In this document: positions 1-8,729 of the stretch, piece by piece
Layout: each line of letters opens with the position of its first letter
Position numbering within the stretch: position 1 is the stretch's first letter
From: an uncultured Aquimarina sp.
Lineage (GTDB): Bacteria > Bacteroidota > Bacteroidia > Flavobacteriales > Flavobacteriaceae
Assembly: GCA_947489685.1 (NCBI GenBank)
Contig: CANLEM010000003.1
Coordinates: 248,001 to 312,000, forward strand
DNA length: 64,000 nucleotides
Direction: 5' to 3'
Position numbers and translations under genes: made by a program
Notes under the pieces: generated by a model
What the model saw: only the letters and a program-made list of their open reading frames with translations
Database searches by the model: none
Told to the model about the DNA's origin: nothing

Positions 1-145
1 CTACTGCGATAATTTTTCCGGTAATCCTATGTATTGTAATAATAGAAGGATTATCAATAGCGATTTTTCCTTTGTAGGTAATAAGGGTATTAGAGGTGCC
101 AAGATCTATTGCAATCTTTTCATTCAAGAAATCAAAGAAGCCCAT
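1..145 (-). CDS. mreB: MreB, rod-shape-determining actin homologue (N-terminal fragment)
   Basis: The reverse strand from 145 reads MGFFDFLNEKIAIDLGTSNT and continues as LITYKGKIAIDNPSIITIHR to the window edge. This is the start of the MreB family, with the phosphate-1 loop of the actin ATPase fold (IDLGTSNT). MreB forms membrane-associated filaments that guide lateral cell-wall synthesis. Only about 48 residues are present; the rest, and presumably mreC/mreD, lie outside the window. The ATG at 145 fits the family's usual short N-terminus. It is divergent from cmk, across about 290 bp. Confidence 0.85.
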   Translation of the reverse strand, partial: MGFFDFLNEKIAIDLGTSNTLITYKGKIAIDNPSIITIHRITGKIIAV

Positions 146-391
146 AAGTATTTACTTTGGTTAATATGTGTTGATTTAGGTTTTAAAAAAGTAGTTTATA
201 TGCATACTTTGGGTGTCTAAAAGTAAATAACTTTTATAAAACGTAATTATTGTGTTTTTTGAAGTTTTATACTTGTAATAGTACTTTTTTGTATGTGTTT
301 TGAATGATCAAAGAAAGACAAGTAATTAAGACGATAGCTTAATTTATAATAACTTTTTGTCGTAAGTGATATTATTGTTAATAGTTTGAAT

Positions 392-399
392 TATTTTTG
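392..399 (+). promoter_or_regulatory. Candidate -7 promoter element for cmk
   Basis: TATTTTTG matches the Bacteroidota -7 consensus TAnnTTTG and sits 40 bp before the cmk start. I do not see a well-spaced TTTG -33 box, so this rests on the -7 element alone. Confidence 0.35.
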
Positions 400-439
400 A
401 TAACTAATTAAGGCTATTTTAAATAATATCTAAACGAAT

Positions 440-1138
440 TTGAAAGACAAACAAATCATTATTGCCATAGATGGGCATTCTTCTACAGGAAAAAGTACTG
501 TAGCCAAACAATTGGCCAAGGCGCTACAATATATTTATGTTGATACCGGTGCCATGTATAGAGCAGTTACATTATACGCTATGCGCAAGGGGTATATTGA
601 TGTATCTCATTTTGATCAAGAAGAATTAGAAAATAACCTTCCTTTAATTAGTATTAAGTTTGAGATAAATGCAGTTACAGGTTTGGCTGAAGTTATGTTG
701 AATGGAGAAAATGTAGAAAAAGAAATTAGAACTTTGGCAGTTTCAAAACACGTAAGTAAAATAGCAGCAGTATCATTGGTTAGAAAAAAATTGGTGGAAC
801 AACAGCATCAAATGGGAAAAGACAAAGGAATTGTAATGGATGGTCGAGATATAGGAACTGTGGTTTTTCCTAATGCCAAATTAAAGTTATTTATGACGGC
901 AACGGCAAAGGATAGGGCAGAACGTCGATTTTTGGAACTAAAAGAAAGAGGAGAAAATGTTACTTATGAGGACGTATTAAAAAATGTGGTGAATAGAGAT
1001 CATATTGATAGTACAAGAAAAGACTCTCCACTTAGAAAAGCTGGAGATGCAATCAAAATAGATAATTCTAATCTTACGTTAGAACAACAATTTGAACAAA
1101 TTTTACAACTAGCTAAGACAACTATTAAAAATGCCTAG
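440..1138 (+). CDS. cmk: Cytidylate kinase (CMP/dCMP kinase)
   Basis: Phosphorylates CMP and dCMP with ATP in cytoplasmic pyrimidine salvage. The protein opens with a P-loop (AIDGHSSTGKST, about residues 9-20), followed by the nucleoside-binding stretch VDTGAMYRA (about 35-43). The motif VMDGRDIGTVVFP and the arginine-rich lid (DRAERRFLEL) follow, all typical of Cmk. The length of 232 residues is normal. The start is a TTG: an in-frame TAA lies at 431-433 and the first in-frame ATG falls beyond the P-loop, so TTG is the only possible start for an intact kinase. Its stop overlaps the stop of the convergent gene through the shared bases CTAG at 1135-1138. Confidence 0.95.
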   Translation: MKDKQIIIAIDGHSSTGKSTVAKQLAKALQYIYVDTGAMYRAVTLYAMRKGYIDVSHFDQEELENNLPLISIKFEINAVTGLAEVMLNGENVEKEIRTLAVSKHVSKIAAVSLVRKKLVEQQHQMGKDKGIVMDGRDIGTVVFPNAKLKLFMTATAKDRAERRFLELKERGENVTYEDVLKNVVNRDHIDSTRKDSPLRKAGDAIKIDNSNLTLEQQFEQILQLAKTTIKNA

Positions 1139-1500
1139 TCTTTTGTAGGCTCACGAGTATTGATTACATAATTTTCAATACTAGTAAAGTTTATAATATC
1201 TCTTGAGTCATAAAACCTTAAATCTTCCTTGATCCATTCAATTAATTCTATAAACTGATTACCTCGCCTTATCACAAGAATGCGATTGAGCATTAATACA
1301 TCATCCGAGACGGTTAAATATTTTTGTATTGAAGAATCTGTTATTTGATAAAATGGTTTCTCTCCTAAGATGCGATATTGCAAACCATCATTCAAAACAA
1401 TTTGATCTTTACGCTCATAGAGGACCGAAGTTTTGGATAATGATTGGGCGTAATTACTAACAGAAATGCATAAAAAAACCAAAAGTAATACTCTTTTCAT
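1135..1500 (-). CDS. Small secreted protein of unknown function
   Basis: This 121-residue product begins with a clear Sec signal peptide (MKRVLLLVFLCISVSNYAQS, cleavage probably after the alanine near residue 18), so it is exported to the periplasm or beyond. The mature part is about 100 residues, rich in Ile, Leu and charged residues, with no cysteines and no motif I recognise. It converges on cmk with a 4-bp stop-stop overlap, so the two genes have no separate terminator. Upstream is a roughly 200-bp spacer to the terminator of the BON-LysM gene. I assign no function. Confidence 0.7.
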   Translation of the reverse strand: MKRVLLLVFLCISVSNYAQSLSKTSVLYERKDQIVLNDGLQYRILGEKPFYQITDSSIQKYLTVSDDVLMLNRILVIRRGNQFIELIEWIKEDLRFYDSRDIINFTSIENYVINTREPTKD

Positions 1501-1661
1501 AGGAACAAGATATAAATTTCAATACATAAAATTATGGTTTTACCGTAATTTTATGTGGTTTTACTTGTTTCTACTAGTATCTTTTCGATGAAATACACAG
1601 TTTATAGATATATAACATGTGCCAAAGGCAAATATTGAAAATGATCAATATGCATCTAAAA

Positions 1662-1686
1662 AAAAGCCGCAAATGATGCGGCTTTT
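1662..1686 (-). terminator. Rho-independent terminator of the BON-LysM gene
   Basis: A 9-bp perfect stem (AAAAGCCGC / GCGGCTTTT) with a 7-nt loop lies 23 bp after the stop of the BON-LysM gene. On the minus strand it is followed by a run of eight T. Confidence 0.85.
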
Positions 1687-1708
1687 AAAATATATAAAGT
1701 GATTATGT

Positions 1709-2086
1709 TTATAGGTTCGGGATGATCAATTCTTGATCTGGATGAATAACATCAGGATTTTTAAGAATACCTGTATTTGCTTCAAAAATAGCTTTGTATT
1801 TCATTGGGTCACCATAATAATGCTTAGCAATTTTACTTAACGATTCTCCACTCTTTACAACATGCTTATGATAAAATGAAGTGTCGGCCACATTAATATC
1901 TGCCACTATATCTGAAGGAGATTCTCCGCCTATTTCTTTTATTTTATCCCAAAGCTGGTTTTTTTCGTATTGCGTTTGAGCAGTACCTTTTATCTTTAGT
2001 GTTCCATTTTCTTCAGATACGTCTCCATCCTGAATGTTTAATTGTTGTCCTAGGTCCAAAACACCTTGATATTTAGCTTTTACCAT
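1709..2086 (-). CDS. BON and LysM domain protein (YgaU/Kbp-like)
   Basis: The 125-residue protein has a BON-like N-terminal half (about residues 20-70, including GTLKIKGTAQTQYEKNQLWD). A LysM domain follows at about 74-124, with VVKSGESLSKIAKHYYGDP and ending PDQELIIPNL. This is the arrangement of E. coli YgaU/Kbp, a small potassium-binding stress protein. There is no signal peptide, so it is probably cytoplasmic, as Kbp is. Whether the flavobacterial protein binds potassium or glycan is inference. It is monocistronic, with its own terminator (1662-1686) and a promoter-like TATATTTG at 2124-2131 on the same strand. Confidence 0.85.
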   Translation of the reverse strand: MVKAKYQGVLDLGQQLNIQDGDVSEENGTLKIKGTAQTQYEKNQLWDKIKEIGGESPSDIVADINVADTSFYHKHVVKSGESLSKIAKHYYGDPMKYKAIFEANTGILKNPDVIHPDQELIIPNL

Positions 2087-2123
2087 AACTAAGTTGATTT
2101 TTAAATTATTAATTAGATTTACT

Positions 2124-2131
2124 CAAATATA
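2124..2131 (-). promoter_or_regulatory. -7 promoter element for the BON-LysM gene
   Basis: On the minus strand the bases read TATATTTG, a full match to TAnnTTTG, 38 bp before the start codon. A TTTG lies upstream at 2154-2157, with a 22-bp spacer against the usual 19. Confidence 0.5.
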
Positions 2132-2236
2132 GGAAATTATCATGTTTTTTTCACAAAGTTTTTGGATTAAAAAACGATCGATCATCGGTGAAATACATAA
2201 TTTATCTATATTCGGAACGGAGTAAATATAAATTTA

Positions 2237-3022
2237 ATGTTTAGAAAACGTTTTTATTATCTAGTAGAACTACAATATCTGGGGTTTAGATACCATGGAT
2301 GGCAAAAACAACCTCAGGTTAATACCTTGCAACGAATGGTAGAGCGTACCGTATCTTATGTTTTGGAGCATAAAAATTTTAAAGTATTAGCTGCCGGAAG
2401 AACAGATGCTAAGGTATCGGTCAATCATACGTATATCGAATTATTTGTTGATCATCAACCTTTGGATATCGAACTATTTTTTCCAGAGTTTAATAAAAAC
2501 CTTCCTCAGGATATTAAAGCATTAAGCATTACCGAAACAGATGAGCATTTTAATATCATTCAATCTCCAAAAATAAAGGAATATATCTATTTATTTTCTT
2601 TTGGGGATAAATTTCATCCATTTTGTGCCCCTTTTATGTATAACATATCCGAAAAACTTGATGTTACTTTAATGCAAGAAGCAGCAAAATTGTTTGTTGG
2701 AAAACATAATTTTAGATCGTATTGTCACAGACCTTCAAAACATACGGTATTAGAAGGAGAGATTACCTATTGCGATATAGAAAAAAATGATATATACACT
2801 GCTAATTTTTTTCCGGAAGAGAGTTATCTTTTACGAGTGAAAGGAGAAGGTTTTAAAAGAAATCAAATACGATTAATGATGGGAGCATTGTTGGATTTAG
2901 GTAAAGGAAAAATTGATTTAGATTTTATAGAACGAACACTCAACCCCGAAGCAGAAGAAATAATATTAGAACACATTGTTCCGGGTTCTGGACTAATATT
3001 AAACTCTGTTGAATTTAAATAA
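2237..3022 (+). CDS. Divergent TruA-family tRNA pseudouridine synthase paralogue
   Basis: The 261-residue protein has the TruA fold signature: YLVELQYLGFRYHGWQKQP at the N-terminus, then the catalytic-Asp motif as GRTDAKVSV (about residues 56-64). In canonical TruA this reads GRTDxGVHA. The catalytic Asp is kept but the following Gly is Lys and the His is absent. The C-terminal TruA helix region (GEGFKRNQIRLMMGALLDLG) is also present. TruA makes pseudouridine at tRNA positions 38-40. Because of the altered motif I read this as a second, specialised paralogue rather than the housekeeping TruA. The MOSC gene follows after 6 bp on the same strand, probably in one operon. Confidence 0.8.
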   Translation: MFRKRFYYLVELQYLGFRYHGWQKQPQVNTLQRMVERTVSYVLEHKNFKVLAAGRTDAKVSVNHTYIELFVDHQPLDIELFFPEFNKNLPQDIKALSITETDEHFNIIQSPKIKEYIYLFSFGDKFHPFCAPFMYNISEKLDVTLMQEAAKLFVGKHNFRSYCHRPSKHTVLEGEITYCDIEKNDIYTANFFPEESYLLRVKGEGFKRNQIRLMMGALLDLGKGKIDLDFIERTLNPEAEEIILEHIVPGSGLILNSVEFK

Positions 3023-3028
3023 AACAAT

Positions 3029-3661
3029 ATGAAAGTAGTATCCACGAACATTGCTGAAATAAAAACCATTTCCTGGAGGGGAAAAGAAGTACAAACCGGA
3101 ATTTATAAACATCCAGTGGATACATCTATATTTTTAGGAAAAGAAGATGTAAAAGGAGATCATGTTGTTGATAGACGATATCATGGAGGAGTTGATAAGG
3201 CTTGTTATCTTTATGCTATTGATCATTATCCTTTTTGGAAAGAAAAATACCCTCATCTTGATTGGGATTATGGAATGTTTGGAGAAAACCTTAGTATAGA
3301 AGGGTTTGATGAAAACAAAATTAATATTGGCTCTATTTATACTCTAGGTACTGCAACGGTACAAATCTCAAGACCTAGGCAACCCTGTTATAAACTGGGT
3401 GTTCGTTTTGGTAATCCGGGTGTTATAAAAGAGTTCATAGCATCTTTATTTTCAGGGGTATACGTTAGAGTGTTATCACCTGGTAATGTAACTAAAGGGG
3501 ATAAGCTCGAGGTACAACAAGAGCATGTTGATGGGATATCAATTGCCGAATTGAATACTTTAATGTTTCATTATGATCCCAAATTACATACAGACTTATT
3601 AGAAAAGGCAATTAGTGACCCCTTAGTTTCTGATAGTGATAAGAAATATTTAAGGAAGTAG
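3029..3661 (+). CDS. MOSC domain protein (YiiM-like)
   Basis: The 210-residue protein resembles stand-alone MOSC proteins of the YiiM/YuaD type. It has RRYHGGVDKACYLYAIDHYPFW near residues 50-70, GMFGENLSIEG near 90-100, and ISRPRQPCYKLGVRFG near 113-128. The cysteine in this last motif is the conserved MOSC cysteine, thought to bind a molybdenum-cofactor sulfur. YiiM reduces N-hydroxylated substrates; that activity is inferred here only from the family. The gene starts 6 bp after the TruA paralogue, which indicates co-transcription. It converges on the ketopantoate-reductase-like gene, whose end lies 28 bp away. Confidence 0.85.
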   Translation: MKVVSTNIAEIKTISWRGKEVQTGIYKHPVDTSIFLGKEDVKGDHVVDRRYHGGVDKACYLYAIDHYPFWKEKYPHLDWDYGMFGENLSIEGFDENKINIGSIYTLGTATVQISRPRQPCYKLGVRFGNPGVIKEFIASLFSGVYVRVLSPGNVTKGDKLEVQQEHVDGISIAELNTLMFHYDPKLHTDLLEKAISDPLVSDSDKKYLRK

Positions 3662-3688
3662 CATGAAGATAACTAATGGGTAATTATC

Positions 3689-4723
3689 TTATACAGTATT
3701 TTGAATTTCTTTTAATAATACACCGCTACTAATGTTAATTCTTGTATTACCATTGGTTTGTTCTATTTGCTTTATAAGGGATATTATCTTTTTATTTACA
3801 GAGCAGTCAATATTCATTTGTTTCGCAGCCTCAACAATGGCGCCATTTAAATAATCAATTTCTGTCTTTTTTCCTTGTGAGAGATCCCACCACATTGATG
3901 TTCGAACGGTTGGATCGATCGCTAACATTTTATTAGCAACTAAAGTAAATAAAAAGTTTGGTAGACTAAGTACTGTGGGAATGTACTGAGCCGGAAGTGC
4001 TGTTAATTTTGGTAATTTAATTTGCAAAGCTTTAGTAACCTGTAGTAGTTCTTTCATCAACGCGGCGATAATCAAACGATAATCTCGTTGTTCTAACATT
4101 TCTTTTACAGGGATGTCTGCCAATGCATTAATACTGTTACCTAAATTTAATTGTAGTTTGGCCCATAACAGTGCTTGCATTTGATCTGTTTGAGACGCCG
4201 GAAGGATTGTAGTATTTAATAATTGTACTAAAGATGTAATCACTTCTTTTTGTTCTATTGGTGTTTCTATGCATAAAGTTCCTTCAGATCCACGATGCAA
4301 GTGTCCAGGCTTAAGTTCGGCAACGTTAAAAGGGACCATAACTCTTAGGATTGTATTTTTGGGATAGCGCTGTTTTAAAACTTGATCAGAGCCTAAACCA
4401 TTCTGACAACACAATAGTATGGTATTGGGTCCGATCAAAGGCATAATTTCTTTACTAACCTGATCGATCGCTGTACATTTTACTGTTATCCATAAAAAAT
4501 CACAATACGTTTTACTCTCAGGAGTTAAATCATCTGGATTCAAAAAATCCAACGTTTTTATTTTGGTTGTATTCCCGAGATAATCAGTTAATACCAATCC
4601 ATTATTTAACTTTTGTCTTATATGTGACCTACAAACAAGGCGAGTAGATGTATCTATAGAAGTAAGTATCCCACCTATAAAACTACCTATTAACCCTGCA
4701 CCAAAGACAATATGTGATTGCAT
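3689..4723 (-). CDS. 2-dehydropantoate 2-reductase-like protein (ApbA/PanE family)
   Basis: The family reduces ketopantoate to pantoate with NADPH on the route to coenzyme A. At 344 residues this is close to the family's usual size. The N-terminus carries the dinucleotide-binding motif FGAGLIGSFIGG (about residues 7-18), and the middle has LLCCQNGLGSD, matching the family's ketopantoate-region QNG motif. The C-terminal helical domain (residues about 185-330) includes TSMWWDLSQGKKTEIDYLNG, the equivalent of the TSMLQDLxxGRxTEID motif. It begins 15 bp after recQ ends on the same strand, so it is probably translated from a recQ transcript. Other 2-hydroxyacid reductases share the fold, so substrate is not certain. 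Confidence 0.85.
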   Translation of the reverse strand: MQSHIVFGAGLIGSFIGGILTSIDTSTRLVCRSHIRQKLNNGLVLTDYLGNTTKIKTLDFLNPDDLTPESKTYCDFLWITVKCTAIDQVSKEIMPLIGPNTILLCCQNGLGSDQVLKQRYPKNTILRVMVPFNVAELKPGHLHRGSEGTLCIETPIEQKEVITSLVQLLNTTILPASQTDQMQALLWAKLQLNLGNSINALADIPVKEMLEQRDYRLIIAALMKELLQVTKALQIKLPKLTALPAQYIPTVLSLPNFLFTLVANKMLAIDPTVRTSMWWDLSQGKKTEIDYLNGAIVEAAKQMNIDCSVNKKIISLIKQIEQTNGNTRINISSGVLLKEIQNTV

Positions 4724-4738
4724 AAAAGAATATATTAT

Positions 4739-6862
4739 TTATTCGGCAATAGAACTTTCTTTTTCGAGTATAGTTAATGCCAGACGAATACTATCATAAT
4801 CAATAGCCCCGTTAAAGTGTTCAAAATATGACTTTAAACCTTCGGGTTGGTCAAGTTCTTCTTTGGCCTTCTTAACCGCGATAACGTCTTTTTTACTTAC
4901 AAATTGACTAAGGTCAATTTGTTCTCCCTCATTATATAATTTCATAATATGCGAAAAGATAGTAGATGGTGCTAGTTGCCTTTTGATAGCAATTTCTTCT
5001 ATAGATAAACCATCTTGATATAACGCCAGTGTTTCCTTATGAGTATTGCCTTTTTTCGAACTTGTCTTTTTTTTGGTTTTCTTGGCCGAAAAATTAATGA
5101 TCTCTTTTATGAATTGATACCCATAGTTTTGCATTTTTTGTCTACCAACACCGTTAATCTGCATAAATTCTTCATCGGTGGTAGGTCGAAATTTTTCCAT
5201 TTCTCTTAATGTAGCATCATTAAATACTTGATATGCCGGTATACCTGCTTCTTTTGCTAACTCCAATCGTAGTTGTCTTAGTTTTTCGAACAAATCAGGT
5301 GTTGCTGCCTTTTTACTCTGATCCAGTATAACTTGTTTCGCCTTTTCAAACTCTTTTAAATGCGCAAGACTTACTTTCTCTCCTTCAAATAATACTTTTC
5401 GAGAAAGGGCAGTTAGTTTTAGCTTATTATTTTGATGAAAAGCAATTTCGAGATACCCTTGATTGATTAATTGCACGATATACTGTTGCCAATCTCTCCA
5501 GGCAATCTCTTTACCTATACCATAGGTTTTTATACCCTGATATCCTTTGTCTATTACAATTGCATTTTGGGCTCCTCGTAAAACGTCTATAATGGTACCT
5601 ATAGGTTCTTGTTCTTTGATTCTTGTAACTGTGGATAATGCTTTTTGCGCAATAATAGTTCCGTCGATAAAAGTAGGAGGGTTTTTGCACACATCACAAT
5701 TGCCACAATCTTTTTCGATTAATTCTCCAAAATAACTTAACAAAATTTTTCGACGACAGCTTAAAGATTCAGCATATTGCTGCATGCGATCTAATTTTGC
5801 CAATTGTACCTCTTTATTGCCGGACATATCTGCAAATTTTTGTAATTGTACAACATCTGCATAACTATGAAAAAGAAGAGTAGAAGAAGGGATGCCATCT
5901 CGACCAGCACGTCCAATTTCTTGATAATACCCTTCTATGTTTTTTGGTAAGTTATAATGAATTACCCATCGTACGTTTGATTTATCGATACCCATACCAA
6001 ACGCTATAGTGGCACAAACAATTTGTATAGAATCATTTATAAAACCTTCTTGTACACTAGCACGTTTTTCATGCACTATACCAGCATGATAAGCTTCGGC
6101 ATTATACCCTTTACCTCTTAGTTTTTCGGCTATAGCTTCGGTGGTTTTTCTACTTAAACAATATATGATTCCGCTATCGTTAGGTTTATCAGCCAAGAAA
6201 TTAAGAATCTGTTCAATTCTTTTAATGCCCGGACGGACCTCGAGGCTTAAATTTTTTCTGTCGAATGATGCCAAATGTTGTGTGGCATCCGGAATATGCA
6301 ATTGATCACAAATATCTTGTCTTGTGGCCTTATCGGCGGTCGCCGTTAATGCAATAATTGGCGTGTTTGCAAATTTACTTTTCAAATATCCTAATTGCAT
6401 ATAAGCAGGCCTAAAATCATGACCCCATGCCGATATACAATGTGCTTCATCGATTGCAATTAAACTGATTTCAATTTCTGAAAATACAGTATCTAGAAAA
6501 GACAAACTCTCTGGAGCAACATACAAAAGCTTAATTTTGTTATTCTTTAACTTTTGGTAAATTTCTTGTTGGTCATTTTCGTTTTGACTACTGTTGATAA
6601 ATGAAGCATTAATACCATTGGCTAGCAGCCCATCCACCTGATCTTTCATTAATGCAATAAGAGGAGAAATTACTAGGGTAATTCCAGGTAATAATAATGC
6701 AGGAAGCTGATAACAGATTGATTTACCACCACCAGTAGGCATGATTACAAGATTATCCTTACCATCAAAAACAGAGTTAATAATCTTTTCTTGAAGTGGT
6801 CTAAAGCTATCATACCCAAAATATTCTTTTAGCGTATGTAAGATTTTTTGCTGATTTGGCAT
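4739..6862 (-). CDS. recQ: ATP-dependent DNA helicase RecQ
   Basis: RecQ unwinds DNA 3'-5' in recombination repair. The domains in order are: DEAH helicase core with MPTGGGKSICYQLP (Walker A) and IDEAHCISAWGHDFRP; helicase C with YYQEIGRAGRDG; a RecQ zinc module (CRRKILLSYFGE, then CGNCDVC); a winged helix; an HRDC domain; and a C-terminal helix-turn-helix-like tail (LYQDGLSIEEIAIKRQ). The length from the chosen start is 707 residues, within the range of long RecQ proteins. The frame stays open 28 codons further upstream, but I choose the ATG at 6862. It gives the normal RecQ N-terminus (MPNQQKILHTLKEYFGY), and the promoter element at 6876-6883 lies inside the longer version. Confidence 0.95.
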   Translation of the reverse strand: MPNQQKILHTLKEYFGYDSFRPLQEKIINSVFDGKDNLVIMPTGGGKSICYQLPALLLPGITLVISPLIALMKDQVDGLLANGINASFINSSQNENDQQEIYQKLKNNKIKLLYVAPESLSFLDTVFSEIEISLIAIDEAHCISAWGHDFRPAYMQLGYLKSKFANTPIIALTATADKATRQDICDQLHIPDATQHLASFDRKNLSLEVRPGIKRIEQILNFLADKPNDSGIIYCLSRKTTEAIAEKLRGKGYNAEAYHAGIVHEKRASVQEGFINDSIQIVCATIAFGMGIDKSNVRWVIHYNLPKNIEGYYQEIGRAGRDGIPSSTLLFHSYADVVQLQKFADMSGNKEVQLAKLDRMQQYAESLSCRRKILLSYFGELIEKDCGNCDVCKNPPTFIDGTIIAQKALSTVTRIKEQEPIGTIIDVLRGAQNAIVIDKGYQGIKTYGIGKEIAWRDWQQYIVQLINQGYLEIAFHQNNKLKLTALSRKVLFEGEKVSLAHLKEFEKAKQVILDQSKKAATPDLFEKLRQLRLELAKEAGIPAYQVFNDATLREMEKFRPTTDEEFMQINGVGRQKMQNYGYQFIKEIINFSAKKTKKKTSSKKGNTHKETLALYQDGLSIEEIAIKRQLAPSTIFSHIMKLYNEGEQIDLSQFVSKKDVIAVKKAKEELDQPEGLKSYFEHFNGAIDYDSIRLALTILEKESSIAE

Positions 6863-6875
6863 AAATGCAAAGGAA

Positions 6876-6883
6876 CAAAAATA
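6876..6883 (-). promoter_or_regulatory. -7 promoter element for recQ, almost leaderless
   Basis: The minus strand reads TATTTTTG, matching TAnnTTTG, 13 bp before the recQ ATG at 6862. Transcription would start only a few bases before the start codon. This supports that start over the longer open frame. Confidence 0.5.
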
Positions 6884-6969
6884 GCTTGGTAAAATGAAGT
6901 TAGTTGGTTGTTTTAATATAGGCAATGGTTTGTTCAATAGTACCACTGCCTATATTTTACTAGTATATT

Positions 6970-7656
6970 TTATTCTTTTTCTGAAGATATATATTTATAC
7001 ACGATACCTGCCAAAATAGCACCAACAATTGGCGCTACCCAAAATAACCATAATTGACCTAGAGCCCAATCTCCCACAAATATTGCTTGGCTAGTACTTC
7101 TTGCAGGGTTTACAGAAGTATTAGTAACCGGTATGCTTATTAAGTGAATAAGTGTTAATCCTAAACCGATAGCTAATCCGGCAAAACCTTTAGGGGCTTT
7201 TGGATGGGTAGCGCCCAAAATAATCATTAAAAACATAAAGGTCATTACTATTTCGGTTATCAAAGCAGACAACATACTATATCCATCTGGAGAATGCTCT
7301 CCAAAACCATTAGCAGCAAAATCACCTATTTCAAATCCTGATTTACCACTAGCTATCAAATACAAAATTCCTGCTCCAGCAATTCCTCCCAGAACTTGAG
7401 CAATAATATAAGGTATAAGCTCTTTTTTGTCAAATCTACCACCTATCCATAATCCTATCGAAACAGCAGGGTTGAGGTGACAACCTGAAATATGACCAAT
7501 GGCATAGGCCATAGTAACCACGGTCAAACCGAAAGCAAACGCAACACCTACGAATCCGATTCCTAATTCGGGATATCCAGCGGCTAATACGGCGCTTCCA
7601 CAACCTCCTAATACAAGCCATAGTGTTCCGATAAATTCTGAGATTAATTTTTTCAT
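6970..7656 (-). CDS. aqpZ: Aquaporin Z-type water channel
   Basis: The 228-residue inner-membrane protein has six membrane segments and the two half-helix NPA motifs of the MIP family. The first is in [13 protein letters not shown] (about residues 60-72); the second is in [18 protein letters not shown] (about 180-197). The arginine after the second NPA is the selectivity-filter Arg. The N-terminus [20 protein letters not shown] is typical of AqpZ. No glycerol-facilitator features (such as GLP's Asp after NPAR) are present, so I read it as a water channel. It lies 107 bp after the recQ start on the same strand and 188 bp downstream of cysM, and is probably a separate unit. Confidence 0.93.
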   Translation of the reverse strand: MKKLISEFIGTLWLVLGGCGSAVLAAGYPELGIGFVGVAFAFGLTVVTMAYAIGHISGCHLNPAVSIGLWIGGRFDKKELIPYIIAQVLGGIAGAGILYLIASGKSGFEIGDFAANGFGEHSPDGYSMLSALITEIVMTFMFLMIILGATHPKAPKGFAGLAIGLGLTLIHLISIPVTNTSVNPARSTSQAIFVGDWALGQLWLFWVAPIVGAILAGIVYKYISSEKE

Positions 7657-7844
7657 ATGATTTAGTTTTAGTTAATGATAAATAATGCCCCTAACATTTC
7701 TTGAAAACACCAGTAAGTCTTACATTTTCAGATATTTTGCTAATTGAAATGAAGTGTATTTACTATTGAAATATAGAGGATTAATATATCTTTAACAAAA
7801 ACTAAAAGAATTAATCTTAAATGTGATAATTAATAAAATAGAGA

Positions 7845-8729
7845 TTATTCAAACAGATCTGAACTTAAATATCGATCTCCTCGATCACATATAATGGCCA
7901 CTAGCACACCGCTTTTAAGAGTTTTTGCAAGTTTTAACGCAGCGGTAACGGATCCTCCACTACTCATACCAGAAAAAACTCCTTCTTCTTTGGCCAATCG
8001 TTTTGCCATAGCAGTAGCTTCTTCTTGGCTAACTTCAATAACTTGATCTACTTTTGAAGGGTTAAATATTTTTGGTAAGTATTCTTTTGGCCATTTACGG
8101 ATACCAGGAATTCTAGATTCATCGGTTGGTTGAACACCAACGATTTGTACATCTTTAGATTGTTCTTTCAAATAGGTCGATGTACCCATAATTGTGCCTG
8201 TAGTCCCCATCGAAGAAACAAAATGAGTGATTTCTCCCATAGTATCTCGCCAAATCTCTGGGCCTGTAGTTTTATAATGAGCTCTCCAGTTATCATCATT
8301 AGCAAACTGATTAAGCATGATATATCCTTCTTCATTTACTTTGGCTTCGGCATAATCTCTAGCGCCTTCAATACCAATATCTTGAGATGTTAAGGTAACT
8401 TTTGCTCCATATGCTCTCATAGTCTGCACGCGCTCTTTAGTTGAGTTTTCGGGCATTACTAATTCAATATTCAGTTTAAAAATACCGGCAATCATAGCAA
8501 GAGCAATACCTGTATTACCACTGGTAGCTTCAATAAGTTTCGTGTTTTGATCAATATCGCCTCTGTCCAGGGCAGATTTGATCATATTGTAGGCAGCACG
8601 ATCTTTTACGCTTCCACCGGGATTATGACCTTCTAATTTAAGAAAGAGTGTAATATTTGGATTATCGATTAATGAGGTAGCCTTTACCAAGGGCGTGTTT
8701 CCGATAAGGTCTAAAATGCTATGCGACAT
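7845..8729 (-). CDS. cysM: Cysteine synthase B (O-acetylserine sulfhydrylase)
   Basis: This PLP enzyme makes cysteine from O-acetylserine and sulfide or thiosulfate. At 294 residues it is shorter than CysK and typical of CysM. The PLP lysine is K42 in NPGGSVKDRA. The substrate loop is EATSGNTGIALA (about 68-79), the phosphate-binding glycine loop is SSMGTTGTIMGT (about 172-183), and the cofactor-ring motif is VFSGMSSGGS near 250-260. Its ATG shares one base with the stop of the upstream serine acetyltransferase (TAATG at 8727-8731), so the two are translationally coupled and act as consecutive steps of cysteine synthesis. Confidence 0.93.
   Translation of the reverse strand: MSHSILDLIGNTPLVKATSLIDNPNITLFLKLEGHNPGGSVKDRAAYNMIKSALDRGDIDQNTKLIEATSGNTGIALAMIAGIFKLNIELVMPENSTKERVQTMRAYGAKVTLTSQDIGIEGARDYAEAKVNEEGYIMLNQFANDDNWRAHYKTTGPEIWRDTMGEITHFVSSMGTTGTIMGTSTYLKEQSKDVQIVGVQPTDESRIPGIRKWPKEYLPKIFNPSKVDQVIEVSQEEATAMAKRLAKEEGVFSGMSSGGSVTAALKLAKTLKSGVLVAIICDRGDRYLSSDLFE

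Noticed and set aside
29..220. Open frame of 63 residues at the left edge
   Set aside because: It is antisense to the mreB start, which is well supported on the other strand. Its sequence resembles no protein.
3666..3690. Terminator between the MOSC and ketopantoate-reductase-like genes
   Set aside because: The AAGATAA/TTATCTT stem is short and AT-rich with an 11-nt loop, too weak to call.
6862..6946. Longer recQ start at 6946
   Set aside because: The extra 28 residues are hydrophobic and unlike RecQ, and a -7 element at 6876-6883 lies inside this stretch.
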